NCBI RefSeq assembly: GCF_000213575.1
Contig: NZ_GL892012.1
Span: 1 to 64,000, forward strand
Direction of reading: 5' to 3'
DNA: 64,000 nt
Source: Dysgonomonas mossii DSM 22836
GTDB lineage: Bacteria > Bacteroidota > Bacteroidia > Bacteroidales > Dysgonomonadaceae
Shown here: piece after piece, positions 1-9,024 of the stretch
How positions within the stretch are numbered: position 1 is the stretch's first letter
How the letters are laid out: the number at the start of each line of letters is the position of its first letter
Notes under the pieces: generated by a model
The model's database searches: none
Told to the model about the DNA's origin: nothing
What the model saw: the letters and a program-made list of their open reading frames with translations, nothing else
Made by a program: the position numbers and the translations under genes

Positions 1-496
<496 letters not shown>

Positions 497-631
497 ACGG
501 GGTGCGGATAAGTCCGCACCGAACAACTAACACGGAGGTTTGCTAGATTGGTATCTATGATATGTATCTATTTGCTCTTTTACATCAGGTCAATCCTATA
601 ATGCTGACAAGAGATTCAGCAGTAAAGATAT

Positions 632-742
<111 letters not shown>

Positions 743-750
743 TAAATGCA

Positions 751-788
751 AAGTCCGTATACATGAAAATGTATGCGGACTTTTGTTT
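751..788 (+). terminator. rRNA operon terminator
   Basis: A 14-bp near-perfect stem (AAGTCCGTATACAT with ATGTATGCGGACTT) closed by a GAAA loop and followed by TTTTGTTTTT. It sits just after the 5S gene and must end the rrn transcript. Confidence 0.9.
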
Positions 789-885
789 TTGATACAATCC
801 AAGCATACAAAGGGTACACAAGGTTAAATGGATCTAAGCGAGTAGAGATATATTAATCACCGTTCCTAAGATTAGAATATACATA

Positions 886-928
886 AAAATACCCTTTAGG
901 TTTTGAATATCTAAAGGGTATTTTTATT
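886..928. terminator. bidirectional hairpin terminator
   Basis: AAAATACCCTTTAG (886-899) pairs perfectly with CTAAAGGGTATTTT (911-924). A-runs and T-runs flank the two sides. It lies between the end of the rrn operon (plus) and the convergent gene ending at 966 (minus), so it can serve both. Confidence 0.75.
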
Positions 929-965
929 TATATAGTATGTCTTATATTCTTATAAGAAGGAGATA

Positions 966-1421
966 TTAATCATTCTGATAAGGGATGTTTTTGTATTCGC
1001 AAATTTCTACTATTTTGCTCTTTACTGTTTTGACATCATCGTATTTTAAAGTAGCGAGATCTATTTTTCTTTGTTTTTGTCCTCCATTCAGAGAGAAAGT
1101 AATGTAGCTGATACCAATATTTAAACTACTTACATTTGTCCAATCTATTGCAGATTTACTTTGTCCCGACATGTTCGGTTTAACCGTATTGTTATCGATT
1201 GAAAGTATCGCTCCCGAGATCCATAAGGTATTGTTTAGTAATAGTATCGCAGCAAGGATAAATGCTATAAGTGCACTGAAAAATAATATTCCATAACGAC
1301 CGGCAATCCCTTCTGTAATACAAAAATAAAGAGCAAATCCGGTTAAATAAATACCTGTTATGATATTTATAGTTTTCTTAGTGGAAGAAAGTGTATTGTA
1401 ATCAATAATTAATTCATTCAT
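966..1421 (-). CDS. small membrane protein with a PH-like domain
   Basis: A 151-residue protein of unknown role. Two hydrophobic helices (about residues 18-38 and 43-63) are followed by a soluble beta-rich part of about 80 residues. The arrangement is that of bacterial PH-like membrane proteins, with the signature-like stretches LSIDNNTVKP and DWTNVSSLNIG. That assignment rests on shape rather than a diagnostic motif. The gene stands alone, convergent with the rrn operon and upstream of nothing obvious. A structure-based profile search would settle the domain call. Confidence 0.7.
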   Translation of the reverse strand: MNELIIDYNTLSSTKKTINIITGIYLTGFALYFCITEGIAGRYGILFFSALIAFILAAILLLNNTLWISGAILSIDNNTVKPNMSGQSKSAIDWTNVSSLNIGISYITFSLNGGQKQRKIDLATLKYDDVKTVKSKIVEICEYKNIPYQND

Positions 1422-1488
1422 TGTAGTTTTATTTAATTTATTACTACAAATATGAGAAATAATACTGATTTTATAGTATTCTCAGAAA

Positions 1489-2268
1489 TTATTCTTTGCA
1501 AATATCTTGAATAACGAGCCCTGCTAAGGTGAAGCCAAATGTAGCTGTGATATGAACCAGCGTACCATTAGTTTGAGCTTTCACACTCGGATTATCTTGT
1601 TTTAGTAATTCTGAGCTCTTTGACTCATCATGTTCATACTTCAGACCTTTGTTTTCTAAAACTTCGTCACTATATACGCATTTGAATTTTTTCCACGGTT
1701 TTTCTCCTTGTTTCATTTTTCGACGAAGGGCTGCAGCGAGCGGACAGCCTTTTACATTCCAAAACTCGGCAACTTTAATTCGCGTTGGATCCATTTTTAA
1801 GGCAGCACCCATCGAAGAGAATAATTTAGCTTTAGTCCGTGTTGCTGTGCGAATTAAATGTACCTTATGTTTCAGACTATCTATTGCATCAATTATATAG
1901 TCGTAAGATTGAAGGTTGAAAGAATCAGAAGTTTCTTCGCTATATACCTGAGCAATAATTTCTATTTCAGCATCGGGGTTGATGTCGAGCAAACGAGACT
2001 TTAATACTTCCACCTTACGTTGCCCAATCGTTTTTGTTGTAGCCATAAGTTGTCTGTTTATATTTGTCTCACAAACTTTATCGGAATCTACAATGGTAAG
2101 ATGTCTTATTCCCGATCGAATCAGGCTTTCGGCACACCAACTACCAACTCCTCCTACGCCGAATAAAATAACTCTTACCGAAGAGATCTTGTTCATCAAT
2201 TTGTCACCCAGTAATAGCTCTGCTCTCTTAAAGATTCCTTTTTCTTCTTGCATTCTTTCTATTTTCAT
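1489..2268 (-). CDS. tcdA: tRNA threonylcarbamoyladenosine dehydratase (TcdA/CsdL family)
   Basis: An E1-like, ThiF-fold enzyme that uses ATP to convert t6A at tRNA position 37 to its cyclic form, ct6A. The nucleotide-binding loop GVGGVGSWCAESL lies at about residues 37-49, followed by the ThiF-type NINRQL segment near 70. The family's later GCPLAAALRRKMKQG stretch is present. Length (259 aa) is normal. Two starts are possible, six residues apart (2268 or 2253 on the complement); the longer one is given. It is divergent from purD. The family call is secure; which cyclised tRNA product is made is inferred from orthologues. Confidence 0.92.
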   Translation of the reverse strand: MKIERMQEEKGIFKRAELLLGDKLMNKISSVRVILFGVGGVGSWCAESLIRSGIRHLTIVDSDKVCETNINRQLMATTKTIGQRKVEVLKSRLLDINPDAEIEIIAQVYSEETSDSFNLQSYDYIIDAIDSLKHKVHLIRTATRTKAKLFSSMGAALKMDPTRIKVAEFWNVKGCPLAAALRRKMKQGEKPWKKFKCVYSDEVLENKGLKYEHDESKSSELLKQDNPSVKAQTNGTLVHITATFGFTLAGLVIQDICKE

Positions 2269-2329
2269 TTTTTTAGGGGTACAAACTTACAATAAATATT
2301 TCTGATTTCATGTTAAGAAAATAATCATG

Positions 2330-2337
2330 TATCTTTG
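2330..2337 (+). promoter_or_regulatory. -7 promoter element of purD
   Basis: TATCTTTG matches the Bacteroidetes -7 consensus TAnnTTTG. It would start a leader of about 95 bases before the purD ATG at 2439. A weak GTGTC...GACAC hairpin can be drawn in that leader, but no known riboswitch is recognised. Confidence 0.6.
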
Positions 2338-2438
2338 CTGCTCAAATAATTAACGTGTCATGAAACTCTTCTTGTGTTGAGACACCTATTATTAAGTGAA
2401 TCTAGCTAAGAATACAACAAAATATTATCTTTTTAATT

Positions 2439-3710
2439 ATGAATATATTATTATTAGGAAACGGAGGTCGTGAAAATGCATTGGCATGGAAGATTAAGCA
2501 AAGCGATAAGGTTCAGGAACTTTATGTGGCTCCCGGCAATGCAGGAACTCATGAAATAGCTGTAAATATAGACTTATTGCCCACTGATTTTCCTGAGATA
2601 AAACAATTCGTATTAGAGAATAAGATAGATATGGTTGTTGTAGGTCCCGAAGAGCCACTTGTAAGAGGAATATACGATTTCTTCGTCAATGATGATGATA
2701 TTAAAGATATTCCGGTTATAGGCCCCTCTAAGATAGGAGCACAGCTTGAAGGTAGCAAGGATTTTGCTAAGCAATTTATGATGCGTCATAATATTCCCAC
2801 AGCCAAATATAAAAGCTTTTCATTAGATGAATTGGACGAAGCCTATTTATTTTTAGAAGAGCTAGAGGCTCCGTATGTGTTGAAGGCAGATGGATTAGCT
2901 GCCGGAAAAGGCGTACTTATAATAAGTGATATAGAGGAAGCCAAACAAGAGCTAAAAGAAATGCTTTCGGGGATGTTTGGTGATGCTAGTAAAACTGTTG
3001 TTATAGAAGAGTTTTTGTCGGGAATAGAATGTTCTGTATTTGTGTTAACGGATGGAGATTCATATAAAATACTACCTGTAGCTAAAGATTATAAACGAAT
3101 TGGCGAAGGAGATACGGGGCTGAATACCGGAGGAATGGGGGCAGTCTCGCCGGTATCGTTTGCTGACGATGTATTCATGAAAAAAGTAGAAGACCGCATT
3201 GTTATTCCAACAATAGAGGGGCTGAAAAAGGATAAAATTATATATAAAGGATTTATTTTCTTAGGCTTAATAGAGGTCAAAGGAGAACCTATGGTAATTG
3301 AATATAACGTACGTATGGGTGATCCTGAAACTGAAGTTGTCATGTTGCGGATAAAGTCTGATTTTGTTTCTTTGTTAGAAGGAGTTGCAATAGGTACATT
3401 GGAGAGTAAATTGCTCGAAATAGATAGTCGCTATGCTGTTACCGTGATGCTTGTATCGGGCGGTTATCCGGGAGACTATGAGAAAAATAAAGAAATGTCG
3501 GGTTTGGATAAGGTAAAAGATAGTATCTTATTTCATGCCGGAACAAAGCTTGATAATAATAAGGTGCTGACAAACGGAGGACGTGTTATTGCAATAAGCT
3601 CATATGGAGAAACCAAGAATGAAGCCCTATCTCTATCCTTCAAGAATGCAGATGTAATATCTTATGATAAAAAATACTATAGGAAAGATATAGGTTTCGA
3701 TCTCAAATAA
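2439..3710 (+). CDS. purD: phosphoribosylamine-glycine ligase (GAR synthetase)
   Basis: Catalyses the ATP-dependent joining of glycine to phosphoribosylamine, the second step of purine synthesis, in the cytoplasm. The protein opens with the N-domain GNGGREN motif (residues 7-13) and has the ATP-grasp glycine-rich segment [12 protein letters not shown] near 148-159. The metal/ATP site [12 protein letters not shown] lies near residues 288-299. At 423 aa it is full length. The next gene starts two bases after the stop, so the two are probably co-transcribed. A promoter motif lies at 2330. Confidence 0.97.
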   Translation: MNILLLGNGGRENALAWKIKQSDKVQELYVAPGNAGTHEIAVNIDLLPTDFPEIKQFVLENKIDMVVVGPEEPLVRGIYDFFVNDDDIKDIPVIGPSKIGAQLEGSKDFAKQFMMRHNIPTAKYKSFSLDELDEAYLFLEELEAPYVLKADGLAAGKGVLIISDIEEAKQELKEMLSGMFGDASKTVVIEEFLSGIECSVFVLTDGDSYKILPVAKDYKRIGEGDTGLNTGGMGAVSPVSFADDVFMKKVEDRIVIPTIEGLKKDKIIYKGFIFLGLIEVKGEPMVIEYNVRMGDPETEVVMLRIKSDFVSLLEGVAIGTLESKLLEIDSRYAVTVMLVSGGYPGDYEKNKEMSGLDKVKDSILFHAGTKLDNNKVLTNGGRVIAISSYGETKNEALSLSFKNADVISYDKKYYRKDIGFDLK

Positions 3711-3711
3711 A

Positions 3712-4719
3712 ATGGCAACTATTCCTAGATTTTATAAAAGTCATATTGCGGAAGGGAAGGGGTTTCTTATAATCTCTATTATTTTCGCAGTATGTATGAG
3801 GATAGCATTTGTTGTATCATCAAATGCTATGCCTTCAAATATGGAAGGAGGGTATCTTTGGCAACTGCTGGATTTCTTTTCGGGTAATCCATTATATTCA
3901 TTGGCAGGTAGTAGTATTATTGTATCTGCAATGGCGGTATTAGCTGCTCATATCAATACTGATTTTGTACTGATAAGGCGGAGGACTCTGTTGCCTCCCG
4001 CCATTATAATTTTATTGTTTAGCTGTCACCCTTCGTTGGTATGGATATCTCCGGCGTATATTGGAGCGTTATGTATGCTTTTTTCAGTGTCTATATTGTT
4101 CGCATCCTACAATCATTCAGAAAAGTCTGTAGCTGCATTTAAAATAACGTTTATACTTTCTTTAGGAAGTTTGTTTACATCCGTTTTATTACTTTTTGTA
4201 CCATTAACATGGATTGCTCTTGTAATAATGAGGTGTTTTGGTTTTAGATCCTTGTTGGCATCCTTTTTGGGAGTCTTTATAGTATATTTCCCTACATTCT
4301 CTTTTTATCTTCTTACGGACAATCTAAACGAATTTCTTTCTCCTTTTCTACATTATGGCAGTTTTCAACAGTTAGTTATGTTTCCTTTTCTCCGTTTTGA
4401 TATTGCTATATGGGTTTCTCTTATTTTTATAATTCTTTTTTTGAGTATTATTATTGGAGATAATTTCCTTAACAGGCATAAGGATAAAATAAAAATAAGA
4501 GCATATTTATCGTTATTGATATTTTTCACAGTCTTATCTTTATTGTTCTCTATCTTTATAAATATAACACCGCAAGTGAGTCTGTATATTTTTATGGGAG
4601 TGGGATCATTCCTATTATCTCATTTCTTTGCATTAGGAGAAACAAAGGGGACAGTAGTACTATTTTATATATTTATAGTGGCTTGTTTGTTGTTTAGCGG
4701 CTTATCTTTTCTCCGATAG
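3712..4719 (+). CDS. polytopic membrane protein (DUF6427-like)
   Basis: A 335-residue protein made almost entirely of hydrophobic segments (roughly ten membrane helices), with short charged loops such as NTDFVLIRRRTLLPP. It directly follows purD. In other Bacteroidetes, similar proteins (called DUF6427 from memory) sit beside nucleotide-metabolism genes. Function is unknown and no catalytic motif is visible. The start is set by its position right after the purD stop. Identification as DUF6427 is tentative. Confidence 0.75.
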   Translation: MATIPRFYKSHIAEGKGFLIISIIFAVCMRIAFVVSSNAMPSNMEGGYLWQLLDFFSGNPLYSLAGSSIIVSAMAVLAAHINTDFVLIRRRTLLPPAIIILLFSCHPSLVWISPAYIGALCMLFSVSILFASYNHSEKSVAAFKITFILSLGSLFTSVLLLFVPLTWIALVIMRCFGFRSLLASFLGVFIVYFPTFSFYLLTDNLNEFLSPFLHYGSFQQLVMFPFLRFDIAIWVSLIFIILFLSIIIGDNFLNRHKDKIKIRAYLSLLIFFTVLSLLFSIFINITPQVSLYIFMGVGSFLLSHFFALGETKGTVVLFYIFIVACLLFSGLSFLR

Positions 4720-4898
4720 TAAAAAAAATAACAACAAATATTTTTGTAGTTCAATTTTATCGCGTTGATACAAAGTTTCTTAGTTTCTATCGTGGTTTGA
4801 GTGATAAATCTTCTGGTAGTTTTTTTACTCAAAAACTTGCTAGTCTCGCTAAAAAGCAGTAATATTGCATCCGATTTCGGGATAACCTCCGAAAATCA

Positions 4899-4972
4899 GG
4901 TCCTATAGCTCAGTTGGTTAGAGCATCTGACTCATAATCAGGGGGTCACTGGTTCAAGCCCAGTTGGGACCA
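4899..4972 (+). tRNA. tRNA with CAT anticodon (Met or Ile2)
   Basis: A complete 74-base cloverleaf: acceptor GGTCCTA/TGGGACC, anticodon stem TCTGA/TCAGG around CTCATAA, T arm ACTGG-TTCAAGC-CCAGT, and discriminator A. CCA is not encoded (the next bases are CT). The GACTCATAATC anticodon arm fits either elongator Met or the lysidine-modified Ile2 tRNA, and the sequence alone does not separate them here. Its 3' half is repeated at 13541-13584, which marks this gene as the integration site of the island that follows. Confidence 0.93.
4935..4972 (+). other. left attachment region (attL) in the tRNA 3' half
   Basis: The segment from the anticodon loop to the tRNA end recurs at 13547-13584 with a few changes, as a near-direct repeat in the same orientation about 8.6 kb away. 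The integrase gene starts 122 bases downstream. Site-specific integration into tRNA 3' ends with regeneration of the tRNA is usual for tyrosine-integrase islands. The exact crossover point is not defined. Confidence 0.7.
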
Positions 4973-4992
4973 CTTTTAAAACATTGAAAATC

Positions 4993-5026
4993 AAAGAGTT
5001 ACACTATTTAGTGTGGCTCTTTTTTT
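4993..5026 (+). terminator. tRNA terminator
   Basis: AAAGAGTTACAC (4993-5004) pairs with GTGTGGCTCTTT (5011-5022), interrupted by a TT/GG mismatch, then a T-run. The equivalent hairpin at 13595-13624 is perfect. Confidence 0.75.
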
Positions 5027-5063
5027 GTTTCAAATATCTGGTTTTAGTGGTGTTTTGATAGAG

Positions 5064-5086
5064 TTTGTAAACCAACTGTAAACCAC
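5064..5086 (+). repeat. GTAAACC double motif, copy 1
   Basis: TTGTAAACCAACTGTAAACCA contains two GTAAACC units 12 bases apart, just upstream of the integrase start. Very similar strings occur at 13458-13478 and 13668-13690, the other island boundary. Their restriction to the element ends suggests integrase arm-type binding sites; that is inference. Confidence 0.55.
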
Positions 5087-5094
5087 AAAACAAG

Positions 5095-6294
5095 ATGAGT
5101 TGTACAGTTAATGTATTGTGTTACAAATCTAAAACACTATCAAATGGAGAGCATCCTTTAATGATTTGTATCTCTAAAGAAAGTAAAAGAAAATATCTAA
5201 CTCTTGGAGTATCTATTCTTCCTCAACATTGGGATTTTGAAAAGAACAAACCTAAAAGGAATTGCCCTAATAAAGACTTAATCCAAAGACTTATTAATGA
5301 GAAAATTAACCTATATACAGAGTATATATTAGAGCTAAACACACTAAATAAAGAATATACAATAACAAATCTTCTAGAAAAAGTAAATGGAGTATCAAAT
5401 AGATGTACTGTTAGGGAATTATTTGATATCCATATAGAGCAACTGAAACAGCAAGGAAGATTAAAATATGCTTCTACTTTCAAAGAGTTGAAAAACTCTC
5501 TAATTGAGTTTAATTTTCATTTGGATATTCTATTCTCTGAAATAGATTTAGTTTGGTTAAAAAACTATGAAACTTGGCTAAGAAATAAGGGTCTTGCCTA
5601 CAACTCTATTGGGGTTAGATTTAGAACCCTTAGAGCCATTTATAATAGAGCTATTGAAGACAATATAGTTAAACAAGAATATTACCCATTCAGAGCTTAT
5701 AAAGTATCAAAACTACATGAAGATACTGCTAAGAGAGCAATAAGTAAACCTGAGATAGAAAAAGTAGTCAGTTATAAATCAAATAAAGAATATACTCAAT
5801 TATCTATTGATATATTTTACTTTTCATATTTATGTGCAGGTATAAACTTTACTGATATAGCCTATCTTACAAGAGATAATTTGATTGACAATAGACTTAT
5901 ATATAATAGAAGAAAAACAAAGAAATTAATAAAGATTCCTATTCAAGATAAAGCACTAAATATTATTGAAAAATATAGCCATTCAGACAATAATTATTTA
6001 TTCCCTATCCTATCAACTTTTCACAAAACAGATATTCAGAAATTAAACAGAATAAACAAAGTTCTAAGAAAAGTAAATAAAGCTTTAAAAGCTATTGGAG
6101 AGGAACTGAATATACCAATAAATCTAACTACATACTGTGCAAGACATTCATTTGCAACAGTATTAAAAAGGTCTGGTGTATCTACTTCTATTATATCTGA
6201 ATCATTAGGGCATAGTAATGAAAAAGTAACTCAAATATACTTGGATAGCTTTGAGAATAGTCAAATTGATGAAGCAATGAAGAATCTCTTATAA
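5095..6294 (+). CDS. int: tyrosine recombinase/integrase of the island
   Basis: A site-specific recombinase that would integrate and excise the island at the tRNA. The 399-residue protein shows an N-terminal arm-binding domain (about 1-95), a SAM-like core-binding domain (about 100-200) and a C-terminal catalytic domain. Visible catalytic motifs are ARHSFAT with Arg350, LGHS with His373 and the presumed nucleophile Tyr382 in QIYLDSF. The first catalytic arginine expected near CAGINFTDIAYL is not seen; some Bacteroidetes integrases such as IntDOT also lack it. It begins 122 bases after the tRNA, next to repeated GTAAACC motifs. Very AT-rich, like the rest of the island. Confidence 0.93.
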   Translation: MSCTVNVLCYKSKTLSNGEHPLMICISKESKRKYLTLGVSILPQHWDFEKNKPKRNCPNKDLIQRLINEKINLYTEYILELNTLNKEYTITNLLEKVNGVSNRCTVRELFDIHIEQLKQQGRLKYASTFKELKNSLIEFNFHLDILFSEIDLVWLKNYETWLRNKGLAYNSIGVRFRTLRAIYNRAIEDNIVKQEYYPFRAYKVSKLHEDTAKRAISKPEIEKVVSYKSNKEYTQLSIDIFYFSYLCAGINFTDIAYLTRDNLIDNRLIYNRRKTKKLIKIPIQDKALNIIEKYSHSDNNYLFPILSTFHKTDIQKLNRINKVLRKVNKALKAIGEELNIPINLTTYCARHSFATVLKRSGVSTSIISESLGHSNEKVTQIYLDSFENSQIDEAMKNLL

Positions 6295-6304
6295 ATCTTA
6301 ATGT

Positions 6305-6312
6305 TATATTTG
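6305..6312 (+). promoter_or_regulatory. -7 promoter element of the AlbA_2 gene
   Basis: TATATTTG fits TAnnTTTG and lies 26 bases before the ATG at 6338. This suggests the cargo gene has its own promoter and does not depend on read-through from the integrase. Confidence 0.5.
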
Positions 6313-6337
6313 TATAATAAAAATCAAATTATACATT

Positions 6338-7288
6338 ATGACATTCTTTGACAAAGAAGATTATACCCTTGAAGATATTGAATCTTTAATAAACAATAAT
6401 GCAGAAGAATCATTAAATTTAGAATTTAAAGAGGCTAGAGCATTAAGTAAAGATGACAAATATAAAGCTGAGATAACAAAAGATGTCTCAGCTTTTGCAA
6501 ATTCAGATGGAGGTATAATTATATATGGAATTCAAGAAAAAGAGCATAAAGCATCTCATATAACCTTTATTGATGGAAATGAGTTTACTAAAGAATGGCT
6601 AGAACTAGTTATTAATAGTGGTATTAACAGAAGGATTCCAAATTTGAAGATTTACCCTATTCATAAAGATGGAGATATAGAACAAACAATCTATCTAGTC
6701 AAAATTCCTTATAGTATGGAAGCTCCTCATATGAATAAAGAAAAGCTATATTATAAAAGATTCAACTTTCAATCTGTAAAAATGGAGGAGTATGAAGTTA
6801 GGCAACTCTACTATAGAAAAAATAAAGCTATTATAGAAGTATCTAAATGCTCCTTAATTGTTGTTGATAATCAGGATGTTGATGGGTTTACAAAAGTGCA
6901 GCTATCTGTCTTTATCACCAATAAAGGGGAGGTTTTAGAAAAAGATTATAAGACAGAAATGATAATTAGGAATGAGCATCATTCTTTTGATGACTTGATT
7001 CATGATATTCACAAGGTTCATTTTAAAGCAGAGTATGTAGCCATATGGGACACTCAAAAAAAAGGTATCTCTATCTCAATGAATAACCATATTGGAGGAA
7101 CAATATTTCAAGGAGAAACTCTATTAGCTGCAAGTGTAATTCTTTTAATAAGAAAAGAGTTTTGGCTTGACTTTCTTACTAGTTCATTAGAAGTTAACAT
7201 TCTCTATTCTTCTAAAATATTTACTCAAAAGAATATAACTATGAGAGAGATACTTAAGCCTGAATCTCTTAGTTATATCCCTACTTAA
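6338..7288 (+). CDS. AlbA_2 (Schlafen-type) domain protein
   Basis: A 316-residue protein whose N-terminal part (about 15-155) has the AlbA_2 pattern: LNLEFKEA near 26-33, then DVSAFANSDGGIIIYGI near 49-65, and a basic YYKRFNFQSVKM segment before a helix. The family (once called divergent AAA_4) includes Schlafen-like nucleic-acid-binding or nuclease proteins and transcription regulators, and is often found in defence loci. The remaining 160 residues are unrecognised. It is the first cargo gene after the integrase with its own promoter-like motif. The domain call is strong; the role is unknown. Confidence 0.85.
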   Translation: MTFFDKEDYTLEDIESLINNNAEESLNLEFKEARALSKDDKYKAEITKDVSAFANSDGGIIIYGIQEKEHKASHITFIDGNEFTKEWLELVINSGINRRIPNLKIYPIHKDGDIEQTIYLVKIPYSMEAPHMNKEKLYYKRFNFQSVKMEEYEVRQLYYRKNKAIIEVSKCSLIVVDNQDVDGFTKVQLSVFITNKGEVLEKDYKTEMIIRNEHHSFDDLIHDIHKVHFKAEYVAIWDTQKKGISISMNNHIGGTIFQGETLLAASVILLIRKEFWLDFLTSSLEVNILYSSKIFTQKNITMREILKPESLSYIPT

Positions 7289-7383
7289 GTCAGCACCTTC
7301 TCCTCCTAATACATTAAACTAAAGAAACAAATATGTACTCATATTATCTTTATACCTAAATAGACAATAAACTATATATAACT

Positions 7384-7461
7384 ATGGGATGTTTATTAAT
7401 GACTATTGAAGAGATTAGATTAAGAGGAGAAATATTAGCTTACTTGGAGAAACATCTTTAG
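7384..7461 (+). CDS. possible 25-residue peptide
   Basis: A short frame beginning MGCLLMTIEEIRLRGEILAY and ending shortly after with a lysine/histidine tail. It is predicted to be helical and precedes a hairpin terminator. A repeated upstream motif also precedes the next gene. Nothing else supports translation; it may be chance in AT-rich DNA. Confidence 0.25.
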   Translation: MGCLLMTIEEIRLRGEILAYLEKHL

Positions 7462-7472
7462 TTTTAGCAAAT

Positions 7473-7519
7473 AGCACAGATACTTGTATAGTAGACATCA
7501 AAGTATTTGTGCTGTTTTT
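7473..7519 (+). terminator. hairpin with T-run (GCACA/TACTT family, copy 1)
   Basis: AGCACAGATACTTG (7473-7486) pairs with CAAAGTATTTGTGCT (7499-7513) with one bulge and one mismatch, followed by GTTTTTG. Related hairpins with the same GCACA...TACTT arms occur at 8960-9001 and 11281-11322. Confidence 0.55.
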
Positions 7520-7688
7520 GTAGTAGCAAGACTGATAGCTAGTTATTGATTATGCTATTTATAGACTATGGAATTAATTAAATATTTTATGAATACATAT
7601 AAAAAACAGTACTCATATTGTCTTTTTATTCACTAAATGAAGTGTGTATATTTCTTTTTCTTAATTTTATAGAAATAAATTATAGCTT

Positions 7689-7913
7689 ATGTTTAACCTT
7701 GATGAAGTTTGGATTGATATTTATTGCTCAAGATGTAAGTATCAGTTTGAAATACAAATGATAGATGCTAGGCTAGAATCTAAAGTCTACTGTCATAATT
7801 GTAAATGTATTATTCAACTAAAAGACAGTGAGGCTTCTGTACATACCTCAACAAGAGATATAAATCAAGCTTTAAATGACTTAGATAAAACATTGAAAAA
7901 CCTATTTAAATAA
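7689..7913 (+). CDS. small zinc-ribbon-like protein
   Basis: A 74-residue protein with two CxxC pairs (CSRC near 13-16 and CHNC near 35-38) separated by about 18 residues, the spacing of a small zinc ribbon. A charged helical tail follows, ending in DINQALNDLDKTLKNLF. Its stop is nine bases before the next gene, so it probably forms an operon with the PD-(D/E)XK gene. It may be a DNA-binding or bridging subunit of that nuclease; this is inference from adjacency. Confidence 0.72.
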   Translation: MFNLDEVWIDIYCSRCKYQFEIQMIDARLESKVYCHNCKCIIQLKDSEASVHTSTRDINQALNDLDKTLKNLFK

Positions 7914-7922
7914 CACTATCTT

Positions 7923-8876
7923 ATGTATTACAATCATCAACTAAGAGCTAATTTACAAGAATGGAGAAATCAATTATATAAATGTGATTTTGAAGATTTC
8001 AAGCATGAATATTTATTTTTTTATGATAGACTTAATAAAGAATCTGTCATTAAGTGTATTTTGGAAAATATTATTACAGAATATCCAATAAATAAAGATG
8101 AACTTGATATATGGATAGAGCAATTCTATTATGATAAAACTGAGTATAAAAACAAAAAACATAAAATATCATATTTGATTCATCTTTGCAATTATTTTTT
8201 TGATTTAAAAGATGTCCCCACATACTACAATGTTTTTCATTCAAGCCCTAGAGATAACAACCAAGCATTTCTTGATAGATTTATAACTCCAATAACTAAC
8301 TATCTCCATGATTCTTTAGATGAAGTAAATACTCTATTATATATTTTAGAAAAATATAAACTAAGAACAGAATGGTTTATAAAAGACTCCCTGAGAAAGA
8401 AATATAAAGAAATTCAAAATAAGCAATATGAGCAAGTATTAGAGGATGACATTAGATTATATCTATTTGACCAAGGTATAGATTATCCTTTTTCTACTCC
8501 TAAGTCAGCATCAGGAAGAGCTGATATTGTTAGCTTAGTCAATACAGAAGACCCTCTAGTAATGGAGATTAAAATCTATGATTCAGAGAGGAAGTATGGT
8601 AAAGAAAGAATAATTAGTGGCTTTACTCAAATAGTAAAGTATGCTAATGATTATCATAAGAATGTAGGCTATTTAGTAGTCTTTAATCTTGATGAAATAG
8701 AGATTGAAATAGAAAATATAGAGCCAGATAATAAATTTCCTAATAGGGTTATATTTAATGGTAAGACCTATTATATAATTATAGTCAATCTTAACTATGA
8801 TACAAGTGCCAGTAACTTGAAAAAATTAAATAAGGTTACTATATCAAATAGTGAATTAACTTCATTGAAAGCATAG
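7923..8876 (+). CDS. PD-(D/E)XK nuclease-like protein
   Basis: A 317-residue protein. The C-terminal half carries a likely restriction-endonuclease fold core: Glu174 in a helix, GRADIV with Asp201, then VMEIK with Glu215 and Lys217 about 14 residues on, and a later helix with GFTQIVKYAND (Gln236). The order E, D, ExK, Q fits active members of the PD-(D/E)XK superfamily. The N-terminal 160 residues are helical and unrecognised. It follows the zinc-ribbon gene by nine bases. Likely a DNA- or RNA-cleaving effector in a mobile-element defence cassette; substrate unknown. Confidence 0.78.
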   Translation: MYYNHQLRANLQEWRNQLYKCDFEDFKHEYLFFYDRLNKESVIKCILENIITEYPINKDELDIWIEQFYYDKTEYKNKKHKISYLIHLCNYFFDLKDVPTYYNVFHSSPRDNNQAFLDRFITPITNYLHDSLDEVNTLLYILEKYKLRTEWFIKDSLRKKYKEIQNKQYEQVLEDDIRLYLFDQGIDYPFSTPKSASGRADIVSLVNTEDPLVMEIKIYDSERKYGKERIISGFTQIVKYANDYHKNVGYLVVFNLDEIEIEIENIEPDNKFPNRVIFNGKTYYIIIVNLNYDTSASNLKKLNKVTISNSELTSLKA

Positions 8877-8959
8877 CTTGTTGAGCCTATAGAGAGACCT
8901 AATAATAGTAGAAAAATAGATAATATATTTACATAAGAAAATATATTGATTTTAGCAGA

Positions 8960-9001
8960 TTGCACATTTACTGTTTAATAAATATAAAAGTATATGTGCA
9001 A
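8960..9001 (+). repeat. GCACA/TACTT hairpin, copy 2
   Basis: TTGCACATTTACT (8960-8972) pairs with AGTATATGTGCAA (8989-9001) with one mismatch and a loop of 16 bases. It lies between the nuclease gene and the helicase-like gene, 24 bases before the latter's ATG. No T-run follows, so it need not be a terminator. Confidence 0.5.
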
Positions 9002-9024
9002 TTCTCATGATTTAAAATTTAACT

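Larger units (their letters stand above)
7289..7688. other. 400-base intergenic stretch in the island
   Basis: Contains a 25-codon open frame (7384-7461), a hairpin with T-run (7473-7519) and two similar strings GTACTCATATT(A/G)TCTTT at 7335 and 7608, each upstream of an open frame. No longer gene is seen in either strand. The composition is very AT-rich. Confidence 0.6.
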
